This document shows positions 50,000 to 59,072 of a stretch of DNA of 64,000 bases, piece by piece. Source of the DNA: Bog-1198 sp963727045 (GTDB lineage Bacteria; Pseudomonadota; Gammaproteobacteria; Steroidobacterales; Steroidobacteraceae). Positions within the stretch are counted from its first letter, which is position 1. Each line of letters starts with the position of its first letter. Under the pieces are notes generated by a model. The model did no database searches. It saw only the letters and a list, made by a program, of their open reading frames with translations, and was not told the origin of the DNA. The DNA is taken from the NCBI GenBank assembly GCA_963727045.1, contig CAVSES010000002.1:1550001-1614000 (forward strand), in the 5' to 3' direction. The position numbers and the translations under genes are program-made.

Positions 50000-51699
50000 C
50001 GGGCAAGCGGGCGGCACGTGCCTTGTTCGCGATGTGCGTCCTGGCGTGCATCGGAAGCCCGTCCCGGGCCGCAACGATTGGCGCCGAATGGCCAATTGAT
50101 GTCCGGATGCTGGACTCTCCGGCCGCGAATCCGACGGTCGCCGCGGTGGTGAGCGGTTCGCTTGACGCCAATTTCGCGGCTCCCGCCGGAGTTGCCCCTC
50201 GAAACCGCGGCGTCACGTGGTTGAAGCTCGATTCGACGGAGTATTTCACACCCGCGGGCATACCCGTTGTCGTGATGCACGCGGCGCGTCAAACCCAGGT
50301 GAACCTCTATGCGGATCGCGGCGGCGAGGCCGTTTTGCTGCCTAGGGCCACACAGCTGCCGGGATTTCGCGGAACGCAGGACACGGTCTTCAGCCTGGTG
50401 GAAGGATTGACGCCGCGGCAGCCCCTGTATGCCCGCGTCGAGGTCGCCGCGAATGATTCGGACGCCGTAAGCTTTTCGGGTTCGACTCTCGATCGCACGC
50501 TGGCGCTCGGCGCCGAACATGCGCGGATGATTGCCCTCGCGTTCGGCGCCTTGATCGCTGTCGCACTTGCGGGCCTCCTGATTTGGTTTGTTCTCGCGGA
50601 CCGGCTGTTCATTTTGTATGCGACGTTGTTCTTCCTGCAGGCGCTGTACGTTGCCTATCTGTCGGGTCAGGGTTTCGACTGGCCGTTGCTTTCCCATGCG
50701 CAGCCTCTGACTTCCTTCGCCTGGAACGTGCCGGCAGGCTTGAGCGGCGCGGTGGCATGTCTATTCACGCGCGAGATAGCCGACCTTAAGCATTTCTCTC
50801 CGCGAATCTATTCCATGTTCGGCTGGCTCGCGACCGCGTTCGTGCTCATTACGATCGCGAACCTCGCGAAATTCATCGGCTTTGGGCGATGGGTGAACGG
50901 CCTGGGCAATTTGATGTTCGTCGCGACCACCGTGTTTACCGTGGTGGTGGCGTTCCTGGCCTGGCGGCGCGGAAATCGCGCAGCCGGTTGGTTCATGATC
51001 GCCTGGGCGCTCCTCGAGGGATTTACCATAACGGCTGCGGTTCGATTCATCTTCACTCCCTCGGTAAGCTCCAGCCCGCTCCTCTATTACTACGGCCTTC
51101 CCCTATCCATGGTGGCCGCTGCAGTCCTCATCGCCCTCGGGGTGGCCGACCGGCTCCGCGCACAACGGCTGGCGTTGACCGAGGCGGAAAGGCGGGCCCA
51201 GACCGATGCGCTGACCGGTGTACTGAATCGCCGCTCGCTCATCGAGCGCCTCGATGCAGCCTGCTTGAGGGCGAAGGCTCGTGGCCTGCCGATCGCCCTC
51301 TTGTTCATCGATCTGGATCATTTCAAGCAGATCAACGACTCCTACGGCCATCAGGCAGGAGACGCCTGTTTGCGCGCCGTCATCGACCCGATCCATGCGG
51401 AACTGCGGCAGTCGGACGTCATCGGCCGCTACGGCGGCGAAGAGTTCGTGGTGGTTCTGAGCAGCGCCGACGCGGCTGCTGCCGCTCCCATTGCGCAGCG
51501 CATCCTGGAGCGGGTGGCTGGCGTGCGGGTGGATGGTTTCGGCCATCCCATCCACATGACTTGCAGCATCGGAATCGCCGCCAGCGATACGCTCGGAGTT
51601 TGGGGGGAGCACCTCATCGCGCACGCGGATGCGGCTGTCTATGTTGCAAAGCGATTGGGACGGAACCAGGTGCAAATGGCGGCACCGTTGGCTGCATAG
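49975..51699 (+). CDS. Membrane diguanylate cyclase of the 7TMR-DISM type
   Basis: 574 residues. A signal peptide (ALFAMCVLACIGSPSRA) leads to a periplasmic beta-rich domain (residues about 35-170: GVTWLKLDSTEYFTPAGIPV, TQVNLYADRGGEAVLLPRAT). Seven hydrophobic helices follow (ALAFGALIAVALAGLLIWFV onwards). The C-terminal GGDEF domain starts RAQTDALTGVLNRRSLIERL, has LLFIDLDHFKQINDSYGHQA and an intact GGEEF. The RxxD inhibitory site (RQSD) is correctly placed. The arrangement matches 7TM receptors with diverse intracellular signalling modules. Start TTG 49975 lies inside ispA and is inferred from the signal peptide. Ligand unknown. Confidence 0.88.
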   Translation: MAPLAPVLTGKRAARALFAMCVLACIGSPSRAATIGAEWPIDVRMLDSPAANPTVAAVVSGSLDANFAAPAGVAPRNRGVTWLKLDSTEYFTPAGIPVVVMHAARQTQVNLYADRGGEAVLLPRATQLPGFRGTQDTVFSLVEGLTPRQPLYARVEVAANDSDAVSFSGSTLDRTLALGAEHARMIALAFGALIAVALAGLLIWFVLADRLFILYATLFFLQALYVAYLSGQGFDWPLLSHAQPLTSFAWNVPAGLSGAVACLFTREIADLKHFSPRIYSMFGWLATAFVLITIANLAKFIGFGRWVNGLGNLMFVATTVFTVVVAFLAWRRGNRAAGWFMIAWALLEGFTITAAVRFIFTPSVSSSPLLYYYGLPLSMVAAAVLIALGVADRLRAQRLALTEAERRAQTDALTGVLNRRSLIERLDAACLRAKARGLPIALLFIDLDHFKQINDSYGHQAGDACLRAVIDPIHAELRQSDVIGRYGGEEFVVVLSSADAAAAAPIAQRILERVAGVRVDGFGHPIHMTCSIGIAASDTLGVWGEHLIAHADAAVYVAKRLGRNQVQMAAPLAA

Positions 51700-51731
51700 C
51701 AGATAGTTCTTCGGGTCTCGAAGTGACGACG

Positions 51732-51749
51732 TATAATTTCACGTTGACA
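51732..51749 (+). promoter_or_regulatory. Candidate promoter elements before the 51.9-kb gene
   Basis: A perfect TATAAT (51732-51737) stands out in this GC-rich DNA, and TTGACA (51744-51749) follows it. They are in the wrong order to form one promoter. Each could belong to a separate weak promoter: TATAAT lacks a good -35, and TTGACA lacks a good -10. The intergenic stretch 51700-51863 holds nothing else clear. Confidence 0.25.
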
Positions 51750-51863
51750 GCGGCTTGCCATAAGATGATCTTAGAGCCACGAGTCAGCCATAAGGCGCGT
51801 GCCGCGCGTCGGGCAGTCGGATGCTCTCCGCGGATCAGGAAGCGTCGCAGGAGGAAGGAAGGG

Positions 51864-52565
51864 ATGCACCGCAGTGCCATCAGTCATGCGCGTCTAATGC
51901 GCGAGTCGACCGATCGCGTCGAAATCGCGCTGCGCGGCGACGACGACAAGGAGCACTTGGTCGCGCACCGCATAGTCGAGAACACGCGCATCTGGCAGCT
52001 GTGGGAGAGCGAACACTCGAGCCTCATGCGCCAAATCGCCGAATATGGCGCGCTGCGCACCCAGGCTGCGGCACTCAGGCATACCGCGTTGCGCCTGATC
52101 GAGGGTAAGGCGCTGTTCGAATATCTTCGCAAGAAGGAGGTGCGGGGCGCCGAGCGCTGCCAGATCCTGCAGCACTTCTATCCGACCCGCGGCTACCACT
52201 ACGCGGTCATCGCCGAGCACGGCAACTATCTGCGCAAGGCGTGCAGCTTCATCTGCGCCAGCCACGTCGGTACGGGCGTGGTCGAGGACCCCGCGTTTCT
52301 CGATCCGATGCAGCATTACGAGGAGCTGTACGGCGAATATTTCAATCTTTACTGCAACACGCTGTTCCCACGCGACGGCGTTGATTCCGCTTCTGAGCGC
52401 TCCTTGCTGCCGCTGCTCAAGCATCAGCTCAATGAATGGAGATGGATGATCCTCAATCCGCGCGAGAGCGGCTCGCGCGTCAAGCGCGAATACGATATGC
52501 GCCGGCCTCTGGGCGACACGCAGCGCCTGCCGCTCCTCAAGGCCCGCGTCCAGGGCAGGGAATGA
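51864..52565 (+). CDS. Hypothetical protein, not recognised
   Basis: 233 residues, soluble and mostly helical by composition, no signal peptide or membrane helix. ATG 51864 has a strong ribosome site (AGGAGGAAGGAAGGG). Notable segments: LWESEHSSLMRQIAEYGALR, LIEGKALFEYLRKKEVRGAE, QILQHFYPTRGYHYAVIAEH and MQHYEELYGEYFNLYCNTLF. Conserved-looking aromatic and His residues cluster in the middle, but no catalytic motif is evident. The C-terminus is basic. It stands alone between the cyclase and convergent opgD. Coding is supported by codon position bias and the ribosome site. Confidence 0.7.
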   Translation: MHRSAISHARLMRESTDRVEIALRGDDDKEHLVAHRIVENTRIWQLWESEHSSLMRQIAEYGALRTQAAALRHTALRLIEGKALFEYLRKKEVRGAERCQILQHFYPTRGYHYAVIAEHGNYLRKACSFICASHVGTGVVEDPAFLDPMQHYEELYGEYFNLYCNTLFPRDGVDSASERSLLPLLKHQLNEWRWMILNPRESGSRVKREYDMRRPLGDTQRLPLLKARVQGRE

Positions 52566-52620
52566 GGGACTTGACTGCTGCGCCGCCGGCTGAGGCCCCC
52601 CGACGTCCCTTCCGCTTGGG

Positions 52621-54243
52621 TCAGCCGAGCGCCGCTTTGCGTTCCTTCAACGACGGCGGCGACCAGAGATAGATCCAGGTTTCCGTCAACGGCCGGCCTT
52701 CGACGCGCAAGTACAGGCGCATATCGATGGGTTCAAAGCTGTCGTCGGGCGGTCTCACGTCGAACAAGGCGCGGTAGCCGCGAAATTCCTCGACATAGTG
52801 AGCTGTGACGTGCTCGGTCTGGCCGCGCGAAGTGGTGATCACGGCTTCGACGGCCGCATCCTTGGCGAGGGCGCCCAGTTCACCGCCGGCGAAGTCGACG
52901 GCAAAATGCCAGGAATAATATTGGCGCTTCTGGCCCACCGTGCCGCCGATTCCGGTGCGCGTCGCAACGGTCTGCGCGAGCGGCGATCCGTAGGGCATCC
53001 GTGTGCCCCAATAGAGGCGGTACCCGAACAAGAGTTCCTGTCCCGCCTTGGGCTTTTCGGCCGGGTTCCAGAACGCGACGATGTTATCGAAGGTTTCGTC
53101 CACCGTCGGGATCTCCACCAACTGTACCGAGCCCTTGCCCCAGCCGCCGCTCGGTGCGGGCTTCGGTTCCACCCACAGGCTGGGACGGCGGTCGTAGTAG
53201 ACGCCGTCGTCCTGGTAGTGATCGAAATCCCGATCCCGTTGCAATAATCCAAAGCCGCGCGGGTTGTCGTCCAGGTAGGAGCTGAAGTGCAATTGCCCAG
53301 GGTTGGTCAATGGCCGCCAAATCCACTCGCCGGCGCCGGTCCACATCGACAGCCCGTCGGAATCGTGGATCTCGGGGCGCCAGTCGTTCGCTGCCCGCCG
53401 ATCGTTCTCACCATAGAAGAACATGCTCGTGAGCGGCGCGACGCCCAACCGCTCGATCGGCTTGCGGGGATAAAGAGCGCTGTCTATATCCATGATCTGC
53501 GTGCCGCCAGGAGAGATTTGGAAGCGCAGCGCACCGGCGATGCTCGGTGAGTCCATCAGCGCGTACAAGGTCAAAGTCCCGGAATCCTTCGCCGGCCGCT
53601 CGAACCAGAAGGCGGTGAAGCGCGGGAACTCCTCCGGGCGCGGAAACGCCGTATCCACCGCCAAAGCGCGCGCCGATAGTCCGTATTGCCGGGTATCGCC
53701 GCCGACCGCCCGAAAATAGCTGGCGCCGAGGTAGGCCGCCACGTCCGCTTTCCAGTCAGTGACGAATTGCACGCGAAAGCCGGCGAAGCCGACGTGATCG
53801 CGCATCACCCTCGGGTCGATGCCGGCCTTGTCGAATTCGAACATGGCCGGGTCATAAGTGATTTCACGCGACTGGCCGTCGACGACTTCATAGAGACGCA
53901 CCGGTTCGGTGAAGCTTCGGCCGACATGAAAGAACTGCAGGCGAAATGCCAGTCCGGCGTTGGCCCAGAGCGCGTGATCGGTACGAAAGCGCAGCGATTG
54001 GAATTGATCGTAGCCGAGCTTCGCCATCAGCGGCGGCAACGTGTCCTGCGATGGCTGAAAGGTGCCGCCGCCGAGCTTGCGCGCCTGTCCCTTGAGCCAG
54101 GCATAGTCGAAAGGCTGGCTCGGCGAAGCAGCGGCCGCCGGTGCCGCGGCGGCTGGCGCTGCGCCGGCGGCGAGTTCGGGATAAGTCCATCGGCCGGCAG
54201 CGAGCACCACCGCCGATTTTAGTATTTCGCGTCGTCGAACCAT
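52621..54243 (-). CDS. opgD: Glucan biosynthesis protein D (OpgD/MdoD)
   Basis: Periplasmic protein acting on osmoregulated periplasmic glucan backbones, 540 residues. A Tat-type signal is present (MVRRREILKSAVVLAAG), as known for OpgD, followed by an Ala-rich linker. The OpgG-family beta-sandwich fold is clear: FDYAWLKGQARKLGGGTFQP, YDQFQSLRFRTDHALW, VGFAGFRVQFVTDWKADVAA, YLGASYFRAVGGDTRQYGLS, LGVAPLTSMFFYGENDRRAA, WRPEIHDSDGLSMWTGAGEW and ETWIYLWSP near the end. Third gene of the opgG-opgH-opgD operon, 12 bp after opgH. Confidence 0.93.
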   Translation of the reverse strand: MVRRREILKSAVVLAAGRWTYPELAAGAAPAAAAPAAAASPSQPFDYAWLKGQARKLGGGTFQPSQDTLPPLMAKLGYDQFQSLRFRTDHALWANAGLAFRLQFFHVGRSFTEPVRLYEVVDGQSREITYDPAMFEFDKAGIDPRVMRDHVGFAGFRVQFVTDWKADVAAYLGASYFRAVGGDTRQYGLSARALAVDTAFPRPEEFPRFTAFWFERPAKDSGTLTLYALMDSPSIAGALRFQISPGGTQIMDIDSALYPRKPIERLGVAPLTSMFFYGENDRRAANDWRPEIHDSDGLSMWTGAGEWIWRPLTNPGQLHFSSYLDDNPRGFGLLQRDRDFDHYQDDGVYYDRRPSLWVEPKPAPSGGWGKGSVQLVEIPTVDETFDNIVAFWNPAEKPKAGQELLFGYRLYWGTRMPYGSPLAQTVATRTGIGGTVGQKRQYYSWHFAVDFAGGELGALAKDAAVEAVITTSRGQTEHVTAHYVEEFRGYRALFDVRPPDDSFEPIDMRLYLRVEGRPLTETWIYLWSPPSLKERKAALG

Positions 54244-54255
54244 GCTTGCAATCCT

Positions 54256-56397
54256 TTAAATCAAGAACAGGGGGTGCTCCGCGTCGGGGAGAAGCGCTAG
54301 CTGGTTGAGCAGCCGGGCGTCGCCCGCGACTTCAACCCGCTCGACGGGCGTCAACCACGCCAGGGCCTCATCGAGCGATCGGGCGTCCTTCAGCTTCTGT
54401 TCCGCAGTGAACGCATAGGGGTCTGGATGGCCGCGCGGATCCGCAGGCCTCGCCAAATTTCCGTTGATATGCGCCAACCGCGACTCGCGAGTGCGCGCCA
54501 AATGCCGCAAACCGTCCTCGGGAACAGGACACGCTGCGTGCAGCAACTCCTGGCGGCGCCGAACGAGTGCCGGTACATGCGCTTCCTCCGGCGTGCGAAG
54601 CAGGGCCAGCCGCGACAGGAATCTGCCCAAGCGCGCGCTGCCGCTGGCCCGCGACAGGGGCACTGCGAGAAAGAGTCCCAGCAGCGCCGGCGAGAGCCAC
54701 GCGAGGAGCGGGGGCGATAGAAACCACACGATCACCGCGGTTACGCAGCTCAAGAACATGTGCCGTTTGTGGTAATGCCACGCGTCGGCCCAGGTGGTGG
54801 TCCCGCCGTCGCGCCGCTGCGGCTTCCATCCGGAGTCGCGTCCCATGAATACTTCGAAGACATGCCGGCTCTGAATCAGCATGAGAATCGGCGCATACAA
54901 GGCCGAGAGAATGACCTCCAACACGAAGCTCGCCGCGACGCCGATGACCCCGCCGCTGCCGCGGCGTATGCGTCCCGACAGCAAGGCGTGAATCAAACCC
55001 AGCATCTTCGGGATCAATAGTACCACCATGCTGAACCAGAACAGGGCCATCATCAGCTCCACATCGAAACGCGGCCAGGTGGGAAACAGCTGAAAGTCGT
55101 GATTGAAATACTCGGGACGAATCAGGTGCGACTGCACCGCGAGCGCGAATCCGATCCCGAGCATCACCAACCACAGCGGCGAGGAGAGGTAGCTCATGAT
55201 CCCGACGCCGAGGTGCATCCGGCTCGTGAAGCGCAGGCCGGCGGAGCCGATGACCTTCATGTGCTGAAGATTGCCCTGCGCCCACCGGCGGTCGCGGACG
55301 GCGACATCGATCAGCGACGGTGGCGATTCTTCCCAGGAACCGCCGCAGTCCGTGGCCATCCGCACCTTCCAGCCGCTGCGGCGCATAAGAGCCGCCTCCA
55401 CGAAATCGTGCGACAGAATGAATCCCCCGAAGGGCTTGCGGCCCTTCAGTTCAGGCAGGCCGCAATTCTGCGCAAATGCGGCCATGCGAATGATGGCGTT
55501 GTGTCCCCAATAATTGCAGCTGTCGCCGGACCATGCGCTCAAGCCCCGTGTGATGATCGGTCCGTACACACAGCCCGCAAACTGCTGCAAGCGGCCGAAG
55601 AACGTCGTCGCCCCGATCAGTTGAGGTGCGGTCTGCAGTATCCCAAGGTCGGCATCGGCATCCATGGTCCGCACGAGCCGCAGAAGGGTCGGCGCGTCGA
55701 TCAAACTGTCGGCGTCGAGCACGATCATGTGATCATAGCGCCCGCCCCAGCGCGTCACGAAGTCCTCGATGTTCCCTGACTTGCGCGCCACGTTCCGCCA
55801 GCGCCGGCGGTACCAAACCGGCATGACGGACAGCAGCGAATTGCGCAATGCATTCACGGTCAGGGTTTCGCGAATCCATGCATCGGCATTCGTGGAGTCC
55901 GAGAGAATCACGATCTCGAAACAGCGGTTGGCGTCGATGTGCGCGAGAGCTTCCGCCATCGCCTGCAGCGCCGAGGTCGTGCGCAGAGGATCTTCGTTGT
56001 AGATGGGCATGACCAGCGCCGTGAGCGAAGCGCTCACGCCCGAAACCGGGTTCGGGTCTCGTCTCTTCGAAGCCCCGGCCATCACCGAGCCCGCCGCGAA
56101 GGCGATCCAGCCCAGGGAGACCGCAAAAAAGAAGATCATCATACCTTGCAGCAGCGTCATGCTCGCGAAGCGCACGACCTGAAGCATTTGATACACGCCG
56201 TAAGTGGTCACGCCGACGCTGATCGTCACGAGGATGAAGCGCGCGTAAAGGACCGCCGCACCCGCACCGTGCCGTTCGCGCTGCGACGGCTTGTAGCGCA
56301 GATCCTGCGGCGGCATGCGCAGCGGATTCTCCGGCGGCATGCCGCCCGACGCCGGGCGTGGGTCGAACGGCGGGGTGAGGTTCAGCTGGGCGTCCAT
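54256..56397 (-). CDS. opgH: Glucan glucosyltransferase H (OpgH/MdoH)
   Basis: Inner-membrane GT2 glucosyltransferase polymerising UDP-glucose into the beta-1,2-glucan backbone, 713 residues. Two N-terminal membrane helices (YARFILVTISVGVTTYGVYQ and FFFAVSLGWIAFAAGSVMAG) precede the catalytic domain: TALVMPIYNEDPLRTTSALQ, IVILSDSTNADAW, DHMIVLDADSLIDAPTLLRL (DxD) and the acceptor-binding RRWAQGNLQHMKVI (QxxRW-like). More helices follow. ATG 56397 lies 16 bp inside opgG, implying coupled translation. A GTG at 56409 is an alternative start. Confidence 0.94.
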   Translation of the reverse strand: MDAQLNLTPPFDPRPASGGMPPENPLRMPPQDLRYKPSQRERHGAGAAVLYARFILVTISVGVTTYGVYQMLQVVRFASMTLLQGMMIFFFAVSLGWIAFAAGSVMAGASKRRDPNPVSGVSASLTALVMPIYNEDPLRTTSALQAMAEALAHIDANRCFEIVILSDSTNADAWIRETLTVNALRNSLLSVMPVWYRRRWRNVARKSGNIEDFVTRWGGRYDHMIVLDADSLIDAPTLLRLVRTMDADADLGILQTAPQLIGATTFFGRLQQFAGCVYGPIITRGLSAWSGDSCNYWGHNAIIRMAAFAQNCGLPELKGRKPFGGFILSHDFVEAALMRRSGWKVRMATDCGGSWEESPPSLIDVAVRDRRWAQGNLQHMKVIGSAGLRFTSRMHLGVGIMSYLSSPLWLVMLGIGFALAVQSHLIRPEYFNHDFQLFPTWPRFDVELMMALFWFSMVVLLIPKMLGLIHALLSGRIRRGSGGVIGVAASFVLEVILSALYAPILMLIQSRHVFEVFMGRDSGWKPQRRDGGTTTWADAWHYHKRHMFLSCVTAVIVWFLSPPLLAWLSPALLGLFLAVPLSRASGSARLGRFLSRLALLRTPEEAHVPALVRRRQELLHAACPVPEDGLRHLARTRESRLAHINGNLARPADPRGHPDPYAFTAEQKLKDARSLDEALAWLTPVERVEVAGDARLLNQLALLPDAEHPLFLI

Positions 56398-57953
56398 CGA
56401 TAAAGCCACGTTTCGGTTACCGGGCGGTCGCCGCGCATGATCCGCAGGCGCAATTCGATCAAGTCGGCGTCGCGCGGATCGAGCTCGAAGCTTGCGCGAA
56501 GCCCATGCAGGGCGCTGTTCGACATGACGGTGGCGTTTGAGATTCTCCCCGCGGACGAGGAAAGATCGAGGCGCAGGCCGTCAACCTTCTCGCCGGCGCC
56601 AACGAAATCCAGCAGAAAAACACGCCGCTTGCCGTCAAGGCTCGCGCCGGAGCGGCTCGCTACCGTCTTCCCCAGGGACTTGGGCTGCGCGGGTTCGGCG
56701 CTCCAGATGATGCGGTATGCGAAGTGCGCGGGGCGCCCTGCCGGCAGGGGCTGCGCGAGGCGCCAGAAGGCAACGATGTTGTCGTTGGTTTCGCGCCCGG
56801 AGGGGATCTCGACGAGTTCCACGGAGCCCGCGCCCCAGTCTCCCTGCGGCTCCACCCATGCGCTCGGCCGCCGTTCATATTGCGCATCGAAATCCTGAAA
56901 ATCGATTTGCCGCCGGGATCGCTGCACCAGTCCGAAGCCACTCGGCTGCTGCGTCGTGAACGTGGACACCTGGAGCTTGGTCGGATTCGCCAGCGGCCGA
57001 AATATCTGTTCGCCGGATTTCGCGGCGATCTCAAGTCCGTCGGAGTCGTGCACTTCCGGCCTGTAGTCATCGAGGCGCCCGCGGTTTGTTTCGTCGAAGA
57101 GAAACATCGATGTCAGGGGCGCTATGCATGCGACCCGAAGTTCGGTGCGCGGGAAGAGCGTGAGGTCGACGTCCGTCAGTGTTTCGCCGCCAGGCTGCAC
57201 GGTGAACCGGTATGCACCCGTCGTCGATTCGCTCTCCAGCAAGGCGTAGATGACGATTGCATTCGCGTGGGCTGCGGGTTGTTCGATCCAAAAATGAGTG
57301 AACGTCGGAAATTCCTCGCCGGACGGTTCGGCGGTATTGATGGCGAGACCGCGAGCCGACAGTCCGTAAAGAAGATTCTTCGCGACGGCGCGAAAATAGC
57401 TCGCGCCCTGAAATACCAGGAACTCATCCCAGATCTTGTTCGAATTGATGCGGCTGCGGACGCGAAAGCCGGACAGCGGCAGGGACACCTTTCCCAATTG
57501 CGCAGGAAGCGTGGACTCCATGTCGAACATCGCCGGCGTCGCCACGACATCCTGCGCCATGCCGTTTTCGACGATGGAGACCGTGACGGCGGTCTGCAGA
57601 TTGTAGCCGGCCCGCAGGAGTTCGATTCGAAACGGAAGTTTTTCGGCGCGCCAGATTCCCGCGTCCGGATTGAAGCGGATGCTGCGATATTGCTCGGGGC
57701 TCAATTTGTCGAGGCCGGCCGGCAGCCTGTTGTGCTGCGGCGCATAGACGGTCGCCGCCCGGCGCTTCGCATCCGCGAGCAGCGTGTCGAACGTGAAGGG
57801 ATACGCGGCCGCCGTTTTGTCGGCGGGAGGAGGATTCGCCGGGGGTGCGTTCGCGGCGCGCGCGCCGACGGACACGACGAGCGCGAGGAGCAGCAGTGAA
57901 TTGGCAATTGAAACCGGCAAGGCTCCCCCTCGATGGCCCGTGGTCTGATGCAC
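56382..57953 (-). CDS. opgG: Glucan biosynthesis protein G (OpgG/MdoG)
   Basis: Periplasmic protein needed for glucan backbone formation and branching, 523 residues from GTG 57953. A Sec signal peptide (SIANSLLLLALVVSVGARA) is followed by the same fold as OpgD: YPFTFDTLLADAKRRAATVY, PEQYRSIRFNPDAGIWRAEK, YFRAVAKNLLYGLSARGLAI, IAPLTSMFLFDETNRGRLDD, YRPEVHDSDGLEIAAKSGEQ and VTETWLYRW at the end. First gene of the operon. Further in-frame codons upstream (to 58079) would run into the divergent gene and are not needed. It overlaps opgH. Confidence 0.93.
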   Translation of the reverse strand: MHQTTGHRGGALPVSIANSLLLLALVVSVGARAANAPPANPPPADKTAAAYPFTFDTLLADAKRRAATVYAPQHNRLPAGLDKLSPEQYRSIRFNPDAGIWRAEKLPFRIELLRAGYNLQTAVTVSIVENGMAQDVVATPAMFDMESTLPAQLGKVSLPLSGFRVRSRINSNKIWDEFLVFQGASYFRAVAKNLLYGLSARGLAINTAEPSGEEFPTFTHFWIEQPAAHANAIVIYALLESESTTGAYRFTVQPGGETLTDVDLTLFPRTELRVACIAPLTSMFLFDETNRGRLDDYRPEVHDSDGLEIAAKSGEQIFRPLANPTKLQVSTFTTQQPSGFGLVQRSRRQIDFQDFDAQYERRPSAWVEPQGDWGAGSVELVEIPSGRETNDNIVAFWRLAQPLPAGRPAHFAYRIIWSAEPAQPKSLGKTVASRSGASLDGKRRVFLLDFVGAGEKVDGLRLDLSSSAGRISNATVMSNSALHGLRASFELDPRDADLIELRLRIMRGDRPVTETWLYRWTPS

Positions 57954-58077
57954 TGATTTGCCGGGTCGGCCCGACTGGCTCGTATTTGCAGCGGATCCAG
58001 CCGTGTAACCTTGATGAAACCGGCGGGGTCTGTCAACGGGCATTGCACTTCGGAGCCGCCTGATATATTGCGCCGTC

Positions 58078-59040
58078 ATGGCCCTCGCCGCTCATTCCGC
58101 CCAGGAGCCTCAAAGCGCGTCCGCAGTGCTGATGGTGCGGCCGGCGTGTTTTGGCTTCAATCCGCAAACGGCGGCCACCAATGCCTTCCAGCAGCCGGCC
58201 TGCGGGCCCGTCGCCGAGGAAGCTCAGGAGCTGGTTCTGGGGGAATTCGAGAGCCTGGCAGCGGCATTGCAGCGCGCCGGGGTGGAAGTGCTGGTCGTGC
58301 CCGATACATTGCGGCCTTCGAAGCCGGACGCGATCTTTCCCAACAACTGGGTGAGCTTTCACTTCGACGGCAGCGTGGTGCTCTATCCGATGCTGGCGCC
58401 CAACCGGCGCCTCGAGCGGCGCCAGGAAATTCTCGAGGAGGTGGTGCGCAGGGGGCGGTTTCGCGTCACGCGGACGGTCGATCTGACGCACCGCGAGGCG
58501 GAGGGGAAATTTCTCGAAGGAACGGGCAGCCTGGTGCTGGATCGCTCGCACCGCGTCGCCTATGCCGCCCTGTCCCCGCGCACAGATCTGGACGTTCTCG
58601 GAGAATTTGCGCAGCTGCTCGACTACGATCTCGTGACGTTCGAGGCGGAGGGCGCCGACGCGCGGCCCGTGTACCACACGAATGTCGTCATGTCGATCGG
58701 AGCGCGCTTCGCCGTGGTGTGCGGCGAATCCATCGCGCAGCCCAGGCACCGGGAAGCTGTATTTAACAGCCTGCGTGCGGCCGGCCACGCCGTCGTTGAC
58801 ATCACACGGCGGCAAATGTTCGAGTTTGCCGCCAACCTGTTGGAGCTTGCACCGGCGGGGGGTCCCTGCATCGCACTGTCGACGACGGCATTGCGTACTC
58901 TTGGATCGGCGCAGCGCCGGGTCCTGGAGGCATATGCGGAGCTCATTCCGGTGAGTATCCCCACGATCGAGCGAATCGGCGGCGGCGGCGTGCGCTGCAT
59001 GCTGGCGGAACTGCACCTGCCGAAACGCCCGTCCGAGTAG
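58078..59040 (+). CDS. CtlX-type guanidino-modifying hydrolase (arginine deiminase-related)
   Basis: 320 residues of the amidinotransferase/deiminase superfamily. Typical CtlX segments: VLMVRPACFGFNPQTAATNA, DAIFPNNWVSFHFDGSVVLY, GTGSLVLDRSHRVAYAALS, the catalytic His in ARPVYHTNVVMSIGARFAVV and the catalytic Cys in RIGGGGVRCMLAE at the end. Relatives are named for citrulline utilisation, and others act as dimethylargininases, so the substrate is open. ATG 58078 leaves 124 bp to opgG on the other strand. plsY follows after 32 bp. Confidence 0.85.
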   Translation: MALAAHSAQEPQSASAVLMVRPACFGFNPQTAATNAFQQPACGPVAEEAQELVLGEFESLAAALQRAGVEVLVVPDTLRPSKPDAIFPNNWVSFHFDGSVVLYPMLAPNRRLERRQEILEEVVRRGRFRVTRTVDLTHREAEGKFLEGTGSLVLDRSHRVAYAALSPRTDLDVLGEFAQLLDYDLVTFEAEGADARPVYHTNVVMSIGARFAVVCGESIAQPRHREAVFNSLRAAGHAVVDITRRQMFEFAANLLELAPAGGPCIALSTTALRTLGSAQRRVLEAYAELIPVSIPTIERIGGGGVRCMLAELHLPKRPSE

Positions 59041-59072
59041 GGCCGCCCGGGATCTGATGTCATAATTCGAGG

